Virus record (IMG/VR): IMGVR_UViG_3300037504_000198
Location: 1 to 36,041 of that record
Source: a virus
DNA length: 36,041 nt
Direction: 5' to 3' (one strand)
Shown here: piece by piece, positions 1 to 8,118 of the stretch
Layout: every line of letters begins with the position of its first letter
Numbering within the stretch: the first letter of the stretch is position 1
Translations under genes and position numbers: made by a program
The notes under the pieces: model-generated
Seen by the model: the letters and a program-made list of their open reading frames with translations, nothing else
Told to the model about the DNA's origin: nothing
Databases searched by the model: none

Positions 1-433
1 CGTTACCACCGCTAGCACGCTGTACTTTATTAAAGATAACGCTAGCATCACCCATTGACAATTGGCTACCTGTAACTGTTAGTGTGGCATTAGGCGCTAG
101 TACATTAACCCCATCTTTTACTGTTAGCCCTTCTGCATAATTGCCATTATCAAAGCAAACAATAGCATCTCCACTACTAGCAGCAGACATAGCAGCAGTA
201 AAGGTTAAGAATGCAAGTTCTATAGATGTACCTGCATTGCTGTCGTTACCGTGCTTCCCTACATAATATATATTTTGTTCAGCTACAGCATAGTCAGAAG
301 CTTCTATCTGTCCTAGTATGTTACCTATTTGAGCACGGGTATATATATCAGATATACCCGGTTGTAACAGTACATTATCTGTTCTAGCAGGGGTTGTATC
401 TTCTGTATAATCCCATATGATTTTATCTGCCAT
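1..433 (-). CDS. Beta-helix type tail fibre/spike protein, N-terminal part (cut by left edge)
   Basis: Open from ATG at 433 to the left edge without a stop (144 codons). An AAGGA ribosome binding site lies upstream. Residues about 60-75 read YYVGKHGNDSNAGTS, the block that commonly opens phage right-handed beta-helix spike or appendage proteins, and is followed by a repetitive Ala/Gly/Thr/Val-rich stretch (AATLTVTGSQL-like rungs). The first 45 residues would be the virion-attachment part. It lies downstream of the glycosyltransferase-like gene and a 55-aa ORF in the late minus-strand block. It is probably the N-terminal piece of the same gene whose C-terminal part is cut by the right edge. 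Fold assignment is from sequence pattern; receptor-binding or structural role is inferred. Confidence 0.7.
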   Translation of the reverse strand, partial: MADKIIWDYTEDTTPARTDNVLLQPGISDIYTRAQIGNILGQIEASDYAVAEQNIYYVGKHGNDSNAGTSIELAFLTFTAAMSAASSGDAIVCFDNGNYAEGLTVKDGVNVLAPNATLTVTGSQLSMGDASVIFNKVQRASGGN

Positions 434-442
434 TATAGTTCC

Positions 443-610
443 TTATAGTGCTGCTAAATTATCTCCATTAACGTCTACTACGTCGTCATTGTTTGTGTCT
501 ATGATAACCCCAACAATAGGCGGAGGGACATTACCAGCACCCTTAAACCTTTGCATTTGTAAGAAGTACCAGCGTAATGCTTGCCAGTATCTAGCTTGTG
601 TATATCTCAT
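443..610 (-). CDS. Small hypothetical protein, 55 aa
   Basis: ATG at 610 overlaps the TGA of the upstream glycosyltransferase-like gene (ATGA), and TAA at 443 is followed after 9 bases by the fibre gene ATG, so it is a tightly packed member of the late operon. The N-terminal half is aromatic and basic (MRYTQARYWQALRWYF), the middle has NVPPP, and the C-terminal half is acidic with DTNNDDVVDVNGD, a run resembling a calcium-binding or dockerin-like DxNxDG loop. No known family was recognised. A small virion component or fibre accessory protein is a guess from position only. Confidence 0.6.
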   Translation of the reverse strand: MRYTQARYWQALRWYFLQMQRFKGAGNVPPPIVGVIIDTNNDDVVDVNGDNLAAL

Positions 611-1347
611 TCTAAAGCCTCTGTGAATACGTCATACTCCACAAAACGTACAACGTTATCTTTGTCAGGGTACATTATAGACGCAACCGGTTTACCATCC
701 GCATTTACTTGTGTAATATGCCCGCACTTACAAGATAGATTGCACCTTTGCTGTACTCCGTGTTTAATACAGTCAACTGAAAAGAACATATCACTATGTG
801 GTATCTCCCCGGTACTTGTATGATCTTGCCATCCTACCCTAAAGGGCAACCAGGAAAATACATCCTTATGTATTAGTGTACAGCCAAAGCCTACACCGTC
901 ACAATCTATAATGCTATCAAAATTAGCTTTGTATACATCTGGGAAATTACTTATAGATATACCCGCTATATTAGCCTCATCTATACCTAACCAACAAGAT
1001 GTTATATAAGGGTGATATCGGAATACATACATACCGTAAGCTACACCGCTATTACAGTCTAGCAATAGCTGTATAGTATTAGGTGGTATGATCATATCCT
1101 CTTCTACAAAGAGCATATAGTCATAACCCATAAGTACCGCTATATCCCTTGCTTTGTTCTGTTTATCGGTTAGGTTATTACGCCCCCTAGGATCGTAATT
1201 ACCTTTGTCGTCTTTCGTTGTATATCCCTGCCAAGGTTGAAAATAGTCAACGGTGTACCCGTCAGGGATATCTAGCTCATAGATGCACCTCAAGGTATGC
1301 TCATTGATCTTTGTGTGTACCGGAGTAACAATTAATATACTAGGCAT
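607..1347 (-). CDS. Glycosyltransferase-like protein (GT-A fold)
   Basis: The 246-aa protein opens with MPSILIVTPVHTKI, typical of the first strand of family 2-like glycosyltransferases. An acidic VEEDMIIPP patch at residues 81-89 sits where the metal-binding DxD-type motif lies. CDGVGFGCTLIHKDVF (about 150-165) matches the acceptor-side segment seen in phage GT-A proteins. RBS GGGG precedes ATG 1347. Being among structural genes just upstream of a fibre gene suggests glycosylation of a virion protein or of a host surface glycan, but donor and acceptor cannot be read from sequence. The late C-x-C pair (CKCGH) near 205 may bind metal. Confidence 0.65.
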   Translation of the reverse strand: MPSILIVTPVHTKINEHTLRCIYELDIPDGYTVDYFQPWQGYTTKDDKGNYDPRGRNNLTDKQNKARDIAVLMGYDYMLFVEEDMIIPPNTIQLLLDCNSGVAYGMYVFRYHPYITSCWLGIDEANIAGISISNFPDVYKANFDSIIDCDGVGFGCTLIHKDVFSWLPFRVGWQDHTSTGEIPHSDMFFSVDCIKHGVQQRCNLSCKCGHITQVNADGKPVASIMYPDKDNVVRFVEYDVFTEALE

Positions 1348-1370
1348 ATATCCCCCTTTATGCCTTTCGA

Positions 1371-1409
1371 TATAGCCTACCTGTAAAGGGGTAAAGCAAG
1401 CAGGCTATA
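1371..1409. other. Inverted repeat between late genes
   Basis: TATAGCCT (1371-1378) pairs with AGGCTATA (1402-1409) around a 23-nt loop, between the 173-aa structural gene and the glycosyltransferase-like gene. No U-tract follows on the minus strand, so an intrinsic terminator is unlikely; RNA processing or partial attenuation is possible. Confidence 0.4.
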
Positions 1410-1426
1410 CCTTAGGCATTATATAA

Positions 1427-1948
1427 TTATTCTGCAATCTCTGTTTCCGTAGTAACGGATACATCACTATCACTAGTAGCCGGAGGATAACGTACATCGG
1501 CTGTTAGAATATGAAGTGTGGCAAAAGTATTAGCACTGCCACTTTTCATAATAGCTCGCAAGTACCGGGTGTTAGCGGGCAATGACTGTGCATCAGTTTG
1601 AATTACTGTAACCCCCTGTACAGATGTACTATCCTCTCCGGTTAATTGGAAAGTCTGTACATCTTCGCCTACAGTCAAAGTATTATATTCCGCAACACCC
1701 CCACTAGTATTACCATACTTATTACCTACAGCAGTACCACCAGCACTTGCACTTGTAAGTACACCATACTGAATAGTAGCATCAACGGTACCAGTACCCA
1801 ATGATCGCAAGATAAAAGCTACTTGTCGTGTTTCATCCATATCGATAACATCTGATGTAACTTGCTGTGTAGCTCCTGCAGCGTCACTACCATCAATAGC
1901 CGCAACGTACAAGCCAGTGCGTTCCATAATTCGATCAATATAACTCAT
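1427..1948 (-). CDS. Probable virion structural protein (decoration or head accessory)
   Basis: 173 aa, low in charge, rich in Thr, Ser, Gly, Ala and Val, with an MSYIDRIMERTGLYVAAIDG start. The style (alternating beta-strand pattern, no Cys) is that of small phage head accessory or decoration proteins encoded just after the major capsid gene. Its start overlaps the end of the methyltransferase-like gene by ATGA (1945-1948), so translation is probably coupled. A precise family could not be named; the structural role is inferred from position and composition. Confidence 0.55.
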   Translation of the reverse strand: MSYIDRIMERTGLYVAAIDGSDAAGATQQVTSDVIDMDETRQVAFILRSLGTGTVDATIQYGVLTSASAGGTAVGNKYGNTSGGVAEYNTLTVGEDVQTFQLTGEDSTSVQGVTVIQTDAQSLPANTRYLRAIMKSGSANTFATLHILTADVRYPPATSDSDVSVTTETEIAE

Positions 1949-2517
1949 TGTTTTATCTCCATAATAGCTAATGGGTATACCTTCCCATTAACAGTGTATT
2001 TATATCCGTACGTATCTGCTATATAGTCTATAGCGTCTTTTACTTCAGGTATTTGTAGATCGTGGAATAATACATATTCCGGTTGCAAGGATACAATATG
2101 CTCAAATTCTTTAATTACTTGTTTGTATGTGTGTTCAGTATCTATCAATACGATCTGTGGATAGATACGCATAGCAGCATAGTCAATACTTGTGCTATCC
2201 CCTATGATATGCTTTACATTCGTACATTCTTTCGGTATGTATTGGGAGCAATCTTCTATATCCACAGTATGTACTATAAAGCCTCTGTGAGCAAAAGCTG
2301 ATGTACTTACCCCCCAACGTGTACCCAATTCCAGTACAATACAATTTTCCGCCATACGTTCTATCAATTCTAAATGTTCAATCATATCAGATGGGAAGCA
2401 GAGATTTTTATAGTACCAATTATCATATGGATCATCGTACTCTTTAGGTACTATAGCCATTTTCCCATCTAGGGAATAGTACATAGCTGCCATATGTTCC
2501 GTATTAAGTTTAAGCAT
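1945..2517 (-). CDS. SAM-dependent methyltransferase-like protein
   Basis: 190 aa. ENCIVLELGTRWGVST is a class I methyltransferase motif I (GxGxG-like, here GTRWG), HTVDIED is the acidic strand-2 position, and QIVLIDTEHTYKQVIKEFEHI plus YVLFHDL match the motif IV/V region of the methyltransferase_24 / cephalosporin-hydroxylase-like group. The substrate is unknown. It sits between the protease-capsid fusion and a small structural gene, an unusual place for a modifying enzyme. Modification of a virion protein or of surface glycans with the nearby glycosyltransferase-like protein is a hypothesis. Confidence 0.65.
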   Translation of the reverse strand: MLKLNTEHMAAMYYSLDGKMAIVPKEYDDPYDNWYYKNLCFPSDMIEHLELIERMAENCIVLELGTRWGVSTSAFAHRGFIVHTVDIEDCSQYIPKECTNVKHIIGDSTSIDYAAMRIYPQIVLIDTEHTYKQVIKEFEHIVSLQPEYVLFHDLQIPEVKDAIDYIADTYGYKYTVNGKVYPLAIMEIKQ

Positions 2518-2542
2518 ATTGTATCCCCTTTTCCTTTACTTT

Positions 2543-4525
2543 CTATGCAACACTCGACTTCACACAGAAGCTAACACGTTCGTTATCCAATGGCCCTACA
2601 GGGATGCTAGCATTCATCAATGGTTGACCATCAGTACGAATAGTTGCACGCCATACCGTTTGTCGTTTACGGAATGCAACGTGTTCACTCATAGCAATTT
2701 CCAAATTAAGGTCTTGCCCAATAACGTACTTGTTAAAGTCTACTAGTGCAAGGCCCCCACTAGCATAGTTACCTGCCATAATCTTAGACCGATACATAGG
2801 AATGCCAAAAAGCATTGCAGTAATACGTCCATTGATATCAGGCAGGAACGTCAATGCACTATCGTTATCAGCATTCAATGCCATAATATCAGCATAGAGC
2901 AAAGGATGTACAAGCCAGATAGCGGTATCAATACATTCAGGGTCAAGCTTCACATACATATCACTAAGTTCTGCTACAGTGATACCCGTAGCGGTTACAT
3001 CACTTGTAAGTGTAGCAGGAGCATTCAGTACTCCAAGGGGTTTACCTACACCATTACCACGGATATAGGCATAATCTTCAGTGTATGCAGCAGCAGCAGT
3101 AAACAATCGCATCAAAAGGGCTTCCAAGCCGATAGCGTTATTATCTAGCAGTTTATTAGTTACAGGAACGCTAGTGGTTGCTTCATTGCTTTTCAATTCA
3201 ATCTGTCTGAATTCAGGTTCAGACTGTTTATCTGTAGCACCTTCAGCAGTCCAGTACATAGCCAGACCACCCAACATTGGATCGGTACCCTCTGTCCAAG
3301 TCTGGTTATAATCAATCCCAGGAATTTCAATATTCCCGAAAGGGATAGGCTGTACCATTGCACGGGGCCTAACAATCTCCATACGTTCGATAGTAGCCAT
3401 AAACTGGTTAAGAAACTGTTGAGGTACCAGGTAACCCCCATCCTCTCCCGTACCAGTATTCAGCACTTTCAAAGCATTAGCAGGATGCTCGTTATAAACC
3501 TGCTCGATACGTTCATAGTCTTTCTGTGCTACTGCTTTGAGGAAACCACCAAACGATGTAGCTTCATTCTCTTTCGTACCGCCCCCAACTTTACCCGTCT
3601 TAACGTCTTTCGTATTACTCCACATTTCAAGTAGCTGGTCTACTTTAGCATTGTAGTTTTTAATAGTAGCTTCAAGGTCTACAATATGCCCATCTTCTAC
3701 ATCTTTTGCTGTGTACTTCTGATCTTCTGTCATTGTGTTACGATCTCCATTTAAGTCTTTAACTTCTGATATACCAATAGTCTTACTTTCAGCCGGAGTG
3801 ACCGTTAAGCTAATCTCTCCTGCTATCCAGGTCTTTAAATTCCCGTTGTCATCCTTTTCCAGTGTGTGGGGTAATGACCCTGTACTTAACCCTAGCCGTT
3901 TATTAGCTACTAGCTTTCGTATACCCTCCAGGTACTTGTTAGACTTGTCTAGCTCCATTTCAAACCATACGCCAGTATCATCTAGCGCATAGTCTGTAAC
4001 TTGACCTATGGTACCCTTTAGGGTTTCCATATTATGCGAATAGTAGACAGGCATACCTACAGGACTACGCTTAAAGCCTAGTTCAGTATCCTTGTTAAAG
4101 GTATCTCCTACAAGATCAACAGTACCGAATACAATACCATAGCCTGCTACCTTTACATAGTTTTCATCTTCTGAAATAAATTTAACGTGCATAGACTTAC
4201 TGCCTTTATCCGGGTTAAATGCCCAATTCCTTAGCGATATATCCCTTTTGCTATAAGGGCATTCTTCGCTAACTTGTTCACCCTGTTCACCGTTTTTCAT
4301 TCTGTTTATAAAGCTAATCGTCTTATTTGCGTCTTTAATATCGTTATCCGTCCATTCACTCTTTTTCTTACGTAGTAATCGAAGGTTACGTTTTATGGGT
4401 GAGCGATCTAAAGATGCCTTTTTACTGCATTCGGTATCCGCCCAACTCTCTAATTCAGAAGCAGACATATTTACGGTAGCTTTATACTTACTGAATACTT
4501 CATTTAGTTCGTCTTTATCTGGCAT
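2543..4525 (-). CDS. HK97-type prohead protease fused to major capsid protein
   Basis: 660 aa with three parts. Residues 1-110 are a basic helical extension with SADTECSKKASLDRS-like and FINRMKNG segments, seen in some phage protease/capsid precursors. Residues about 112-260 are the serine protease (U35/S78 type): VAGYGIVFGTVDLVGDTF, candidate catalytic His164 in YYSHN, Ser214 in GLSTGSLPH and Glu237 in EISLTVTPAES. Residues about 320-660 are the HK97-fold capsid: GEDGGYLVPQQF, PRAMVQPIPFGNIEIPG, and late IPMYRSKIM. Residues 265-310 are charged and likely act as the scaffold (delta) domain. Self-cleavage would release mature capsid. It follows the holin-like gene by 3 bases. Confidence 0.88.
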   Translation of the reverse strand: MPDKDELNEVFSKYKATVNMSASELESWADTECSKKASLDRSPIKRNLRLLRKKKSEWTDNDIKDANKTISFINRMKNGEQGEQVSEECPYSKRDISLRNWAFNPDKGSKSMHVKFISEDENYVKVAGYGIVFGTVDLVGDTFNKDTELGFKRSPVGMPVYYSHNMETLKGTIGQVTDYALDDTGVWFEMELDKSNKYLEGIRKLVANKRLGLSTGSLPHTLEKDDNGNLKTWIAGEISLTVTPAESKTIGISEVKDLNGDRNTMTEDQKYTAKDVEDGHIVDLEATIKNYNAKVDQLLEMWSNTKDVKTGKVGGGTKENEATSFGGFLKAVAQKDYERIEQVYNEHPANALKVLNTGTGEDGGYLVPQQFLNQFMATIERMEIVRPRAMVQPIPFGNIEIPGIDYNQTWTEGTDPMLGGLAMYWTAEGATDKQSEPEFRQIELKSNEATTSVPVTNKLLDNNAIGLEALLMRLFTAAAAYTEDYAYIRGNGVGKPLGVLNAPATLTSDVTATGITVAELSDMYVKLDPECIDTAIWLVHPLLYADIMALNADNDSALTFLPDINGRITAMLFGIPMYRSKIMAGNYASGGLALVDFNKYVIGQDLNLEIAMSEHVAFRKRQTVWRATIRTDGQPLMNASIPVGPLDNERVSFCVKSSVA

Positions 4526-4528
4526 ACG

Positions 4529-4807
4529 CTATCCTTTGTCTGTACTGCGAGTATTAGAGCCTAGTCTATTCTCAATTCTAGTAACCCTCTGCTCTAAAGT
4601 ATGTAGCATAATAGCTTGCCCTCTTAGTGTTTCAGATATCTGATCTTGGGTATCTGCTATACGTTCAAATAGGTCTTCTTGTCTATCAAAACTATTTTTA
4701 AAGATAGGTGCAAGTGTTCGCAATGCCAAATAGCTGATAATTAAAAACGCTAGGGGGAAACTAACTTCCCCTAGCGCTGCAATAAATTCAATGTCTAGAA
4801 ATTCCAT
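4529..4807 (-). CDS. Holin-like membrane protein
   Basis: 92 aa with one clear hydrophobic segment (about residues 9-35, FIAALGEVSFPLAFLIISYLA) and a charged coiled-coil-like tail (about 42-85, EDLFERIADTQDQISETL). Its ATG overlaps the last base of the amidase stop codon, so the two are translationally coupled. The size, single N-terminal membrane helix and position next to the amidase fit a holin or holin-associated protein. The long coiled coil is also seen in phage haemolysin-XhlA-like proteins, which is the main alternative. Confidence 0.6.
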   Translation of the reverse strand: MEFLDIEFIAALGEVSFPLAFLIISYLALRTLAPIFKNSFDRQEDLFERIADTQDQISETLRGQAIMLHTLEQRVTRIENRLGSNTRSTDKG

Positions 4808-5559
4808 TATTCATCTCTGTGTACGCCGCTAGAATGTATAAAACCTTTACCATAATTGCTGAGTGTTTGATACCATATGTCACTATCATCTACCTGTTGC
4901 CCCATTACAGCAGCGTGTATATATTCTCTGTAATCAGATGGTAGTGTTAGTATAATTCGACTATCGGTATTTGCTCCCTCTCTGATCGTAGCTTTACCAT
5001 TATGTATAACCCGGTACCATCCCGGTGAAAAGTCTTTATCCTCTTCAGGTTCAGAGGGTTGCACAGGCTTGTACGTACCATTACGGTATTCGATAACGTA
5101 CGGCATTAACTTACCGGGGCAGGGAGTATTTGATAACTCCTGGTGACCTACGACGTTACTAGTGTGTATCCCATACTTTCTACGCAGATCATCTATTAAC
5201 ACATAGAGATTAAATACCTGTTCTTTTGTAGGCTCTTCATAACTCCCCAAAGGGCAAAGGATACCTAAAGTATGCTTGTTGCCCCATATGTTTGCTGTAT
5301 GGTAGCTTTGTCGTATATCCCTGGTTTGGTATTGGTTGCCCCACTTATCAATTACAAACGTGTACGCTATGCTATCGTTAGGTATATTTGCTATGTGATA
5401 CCTGGCATAGCTTTGGAGTATAGCTATTAGCTGATCTTCATTCTTATATTGTGGGGCTACATCGTTACCCGCCGCATAATGAATAGTGATACCTTCTACC
5501 CTTTGCATATAGGGTTGTGTCCAGTTAGATACGGGCATTTTATGAATAATGTTTTTCAT
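4807..5559 (-). CDS. Endolysin: N-acetylmuramoyl-L-alanine amidase with SH3-like domain
   Basis: 250 aa. The amidase_2/PGRP domain covers residues about 15-155: GITIHYAAGND with zinc ligand His27, YTFVIDKWGNQYQTRD, and VVGHQELSNTPCPGK with ligands His139 and Cys147. Residues about 170-250 (PGWYRVIHNGKATIREGANTDS...) look like an SH3b cell-wall-binding domain. There is no signal peptide, so export would depend on the adjacent holin-like protein. It starts 2 bases after the terminase stop with GGAG as ribosome binding site. Lysis genes between terminase and capsid are unusual. Cleavage of the muramoyl-L-alanine bond is known for the family. Confidence 0.9.
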   Translation of the reverse strand: MKNIIHKMPVSNWTQPYMQRVEGITIHYAAGNDVAPQYKNEDQLIAILQSYARYHIANIPNDSIAYTFVIDKWGNQYQTRDIRQSYHTANIWGNKHTLGILCPLGSYEEPTKEQVFNLYVLIDDLRRKYGIHTSNVVGHQELSNTPCPGKLMPYVIEYRNGTYKPVQPSEPEEDKDFSPGWYRVIHNGKATIREGANTDSRIILTLPSDYREYIHAAVMGQQVDDSDIWYQTLSNYGKGFIHSSGVHRDE

Positions 5560-5560
5560 C

Positions 5561-6784
5561 TTAGCTCCAAAGCACTAAAGGTACATCGTCTTGTCTAACG
5601 GCTTTATATGCCAGTGCTAGCGATATAACCATATCATCATTGTATCCACTGGGGGCATTATAGGTTATAGCTCCGAGACTAGACTTTTTGCTTTCATATG
5701 CTGCTAGTTCATCTATAAGTTGCTGGCTATGATCTAACGTCTTATCTACAGATAGGGTACCCTGCTCAATGGCAACCGCTAAATTCTCTATGATCTGTTT
5801 CTTGCTGCTGTTAGTCGTATGGAATGGTTCAATGGGTAAATTGCTACCTGTTAGCTTTTCAACTATGGGAGCAGATAAACCATTATCTTCAATGACGATA
5901 ACTTCGGGTTTATACCGCTGGTACATTTCAATGATAGTAGCTATCTGTCTGTCAAATGACATATCCTGGTATACTCGTAGATCAATGACAGAGGTACCCT
6001 GCATAACGGTTATCGCTGTATTGTCCCCTGATCTAGCTAAGTCTATGCCAAAGACACATATTCCCTTTTGGGAACCAACTTCAGGGTTACCAGCGGGCTG
6101 TAACAATGCTGACAAGTTCGTAAATACTCCCGTATCACTTTCTAAGAAGTGTGCTAGTATCTCTGTTCTGAATACACGTTCAGGTAGTGCCTGCTTTAGC
6201 TGGTCTAGTTCATCTTTATCTATAAACGGGTTGTCGTAAGTGGTAGCCCTAAAACTATGCCATAGATACGGATTACGTTTAGTTTCTTGGAATAGATAAT
6301 AAAAATCATTGTACCCATTTGGTGTACTGATAAACAAAGACTGCCCTTTTAGATCGATTAGTGTAGGGCGGATAACTTTATTAAAAACATCTTTTAATGC
6401 TTTAACATATGCCGCTTCATCGATAACTACAAAAGCATAGCGTTGCCCCCTAACCTTATCTGAAGTATTTTCATTTTCGAGTGACCAGTATGTTATGGTT
6501 GCCCCATTAGGTAACAGTATTCTTTTGTTCTGTCTGTCATATCGGGCTATAGGCTCTAAGATCGTACAGGCACGATCATACATTGATGTTAGCTGTTTAT
6601 AGCTAATAGAGAAGTATGCAGTATCGTAACCAGTGTCTAAGGCTTTGGTTATTACTAAGTCTGTTCCTAGTAACGATTTACCTACGCGGCGCGATGCATT
6701 TACCACTACAAAGCGATATTTGTTAAAGCTATCCTTTATTTCACTTTGCAAAGGGTATAGTTTAGGTAGCGTTATCGTTTGCAT
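5561..6784 (-). CDS. Terminase large subunit
   Basis: 407 aa, a typical length for a compact TerL. The ATPase part has VVNASRRVGKSLLG (Walker A, 28-40), AFVVIDEAAY (Walker B, 117-126) and FISTPNG (coupling motif, 151-157). The C-terminal RNase H-like nuclease has FGIDLARSGDNTA (Asp248), VIVIEDNG (Glu299) and GYNDDMVISLA (Asp383/384). It packages DNA into the prohead through the portal. The ATG at 6784 has an AAGGTGA ribosome binding site and lies 23 bases inside the end of the upstream HNH gene. No obvious small terminase subunit was found next to it. Confidence 0.92.
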   Translation of the reverse strand: MQTITLPKLYPLQSEIKDSFNKYRFVVVNASRRVGKSLLGTDLVITKALDTGYDTAYFSISYKQLTSMYDRACTILEPIARYDRQNKRILLPNGATITYWSLENENTSDKVRGQRYAFVVIDEAAYVKALKDVFNKVIRPTLIDLKGQSLFISTPNGYNDFYYLFQETKRNPYLWHSFRATTYDNPFIDKDELDQLKQALPERVFRTEILAHFLESDTGVFTNLSALLQPAGNPEVGSQKGICVFGIDLARSGDNTAITVMQGTSVIDLRVYQDMSFDRQIATIIEMYQRYKPEVIVIEDNGLSAPIVEKLTGSNLPIEPFHTTNSSKKQIIENLAVAIEQGTLSVDKTLDHSQQLIDELAAYESKKSSLGAITYNAPSGYNDDMVISLALAYKAVRQDDVPLVLWS

Positions 6785-7421
6785 AATTCACCTTCGCATA
6801 CCCTTTATACTCTAACCATTCGAATACATCTCTGTGTTGCTTACTAGCATTACAGGAATGACAACAAGGGATAATATTCTCAGGTACGTGCTTACCACCT
6901 TTACTAATAGGGGTTAAATGGTCTAAAGTAAAGTTATCAGTAGGGTTATTACAGTAAGGGCAAACACCATTACACGATGCTACCATTGTATCCCATTGAT
7001 CCCGTGTAATCATAAATACGCTTTTATCTCTCTGTCTAGAATTACGTCGTTTATAGTTATAGCTACAGGTTGCTTTACCTTTATCACTTGTGCGGTATTT
7101 CTTATCACTCTCTTTCTTCTTACCTGATAGCTTATATGCCTGTGCTTTAGCAGATACACAATCACTACACATATAGTTTAACCCATCTTTCTCTCTCTTG
7201 GATTTACTATACTGTGTATGGGGCTTAATTTCTCCACAAATACCACAAATCTTATATTCAGGTATATCTATCTGTGTACGAGCTTCATTCTTTACCCGTG
7301 CCTGTTTAACTGCTACCCTAGCACACTCTTTGCACCAGGAGTTATAACCATCTCCTTTTCTAGATCGTTTACCGAATTCAGTATACTCTTTCGTTTGCTG
7401 GCACTTAGTACACTGTTTCAA
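6762..7421 (-). CDS. HNH endonuclease beside terminase, two zinc fingers
   Basis: 219 aa from a TTG codon at 7421 with a strong AAAGGGG site 7 bases upstream; no ATG fits better. It has two tandem four-Cys fingers: CTKC...CKEC (about 4-34) and CGIC...CSDC (about 59-88). A basic linker follows, then an HNH domain: CPYCNNPTDNFTLDHLTPISKGG, NIIPCCHSCNASK. The C-terminus overlaps the terminase start. Such free-standing HNH genes next to terminase are usual homing endonucleases; in some phages they also assist packaging cleavage. It has two paralogues in this window (9870 and 25788). Confidence 0.88.
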   Translation of the reverse strand: MKQCTKCQQTKEYTEFGKRSRKGDGYNSWCKECARVAVKQARVKNEARTQIDIPEYKICGICGEIKPHTQYSKSKREKDGLNYMCSDCVSAKAQAYKLSGKKKESDKKYRTSDKGKATCSYNYKRRNSRQRDKSVFMITRDQWDTMVASCNGVCPYCNNPTDNFTLDHLTPISKGGKHVPENIIPCCHSCNASKQHRDVFEWLEYKGYAKVNYANDNAT

Positions 7422-7434
7422 TGTTTACCCCTTT

Positions 7435-7590
7435 CTAATCGCTGGCATATTCTACCATTGCATTCAATTGATTAGCCTTATATTCAGCATACTCTTTCGA
7501 GTAACCCTTACTTTCAAAGGGAGAAAATGTATGCCACCCTATATAATAATGTTTGATACCTTCAAAGTATTTAACTATGTGATACATCAT
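7435..7590 (-). CDS. Small hypothetical protein, 51 aa
   Basis: MMYHIVKYFEGIKHYY start with GAGGG ribosome binding site; ends in TAG at 7435. It overlaps the end of the 73-aa gene by 20 bases and ends 13 bases before the HNH start codon, so its spacing is that of a real operon member. It is aromatic-rich (Tyr, Trp, His) and ends acidic. No family recognised. Confidence 0.5.
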   Translation of the reverse strand: MMYHIVKYFEGIKHYYIGWHTFSPFESKGYSKEYAEYKANQLNAMVEYASD

Positions 7591-7792
7591 TATCCCTCGC
7601 AAGTTCATCTATATATCTAACAAAGATTGTATGTTGCTCATCTTTATCTGCAGCATTCATTTCAAGTTCTAAACGCTTTAGAGTGACGTATGCAAATATA
7701 ATCTTGTTAATTGGGATGTTTTCTATCTGTGCTAGCTGTAATGCCTCTATGAGACGATCTTTAACTAACTGTAAAAGTTCATTTTCACTCAT
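7571..7792 (-). CDS. Small helical protein, first gene of late block
   Basis: 73 aa, mostly amphipathic helix (ELLQLVKDRLIEALQLAQ; KRLELEMNAADKDEQ). It is the first gene after the non-coding boundary at 7793-8244, with an AAGG site. The place just upstream of terminase is where a small terminase subunit is expected, but 73 aa without an evident HTH is too short to make that call. Function unknown. Confidence 0.6.
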   Translation of the reverse strand: MSENELLQLVKDRLIEALQLAQIENIPINKIIFAYVTLKRLELEMNAADKDEQHTIFVRYIDELARDNDVSHS

Positions 7793-7844
7793 CTTTTAAC
7801 CTTATAATTTAATAACTTTTTAATGGACCTTGTGTTACTCCCAC

Positions 7845-7853
7845 AGTATAACA
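7845..7853 (-). promoter_or_regulatory. Candidate late promoter (extended -10)
   Basis: On the minus strand TGTTATACT forms an extended -10 element (TGn-TATACT) about 55 bases upstream of the first late gene. No good -35 is present at 17 bases, which is usual for extended -10 or activator-dependent promoters. It differs clearly from the TTGACA family promoters of the early units. Evidence is a single motif. Confidence 0.3.
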
Positions 7854-7948
7854 ATCTATTCCAAACTTTCTCTTTCAGTGTAACATTCCGCTACAACAAA
7901 GGGTATTATAACGAGCTAATCACTCAAAACACACTTGTCAAGTATTTT

Positions 7949-7968
7949 GCTGCTTGCGCAGTGTAAAC
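7949..7968. repeat. Intergenic 16-base repeat, copy 1
   Basis: GCTGCTTGCGCAGTGTAAAC. The core CTTGCGCAGTGTAAAC recurs at 8699 and 12150, always outside genes. Here the downstream ACTGCC half of the inverted repeat seen in the other two copies is missing. Confidence 0.75.
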
Positions 7969-8100
7969 ATCTTCAAAAACCTACCTATATGCCCTCCTAA
8001 GCTACGATAACCCACTAACCAGTACCAACTATCACATAGCTATCTATAAGCCCTTAGAATGTCACACAGTTAGAAATTAAGCCTTTACCCATATACTGAC

Positions 8101-8118
8101 TAGCCGTAGGCATTAGTT
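8101..8118. repeat. 18-base intergenic repeat (inverted copy at 33149-33166)
   Basis: TAGCCGTAGGCATTAGTT is the exact reverse complement of 33149-33166. The adjoining ATATACTGACTAG is also present at the distant copy but in direct orientation, so the two loci share both pieces with one piece flipped. Confidence 0.75.

Noticed and set aside
1-433. Diversity-generating retroelement acting on the fibre gene
   Set aside because: No reverse transcriptase gene and no template/variable repeat pair in the window.
5769-6239. 156-codon plus-strand frame inside the terminase gene
   Set aside because: Antisense to the conserved nuclease domain; no promoter or ribosome binding site; no family pattern.
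7913-7950. TTGACA and TATAAT on the minus strand in the 7.8-8.2 kb gap
   Set aside because: The two hexamers are about 25 bases apart, far from 17, and the ACAAGTTAA box is missing, so it was not called a promoter.
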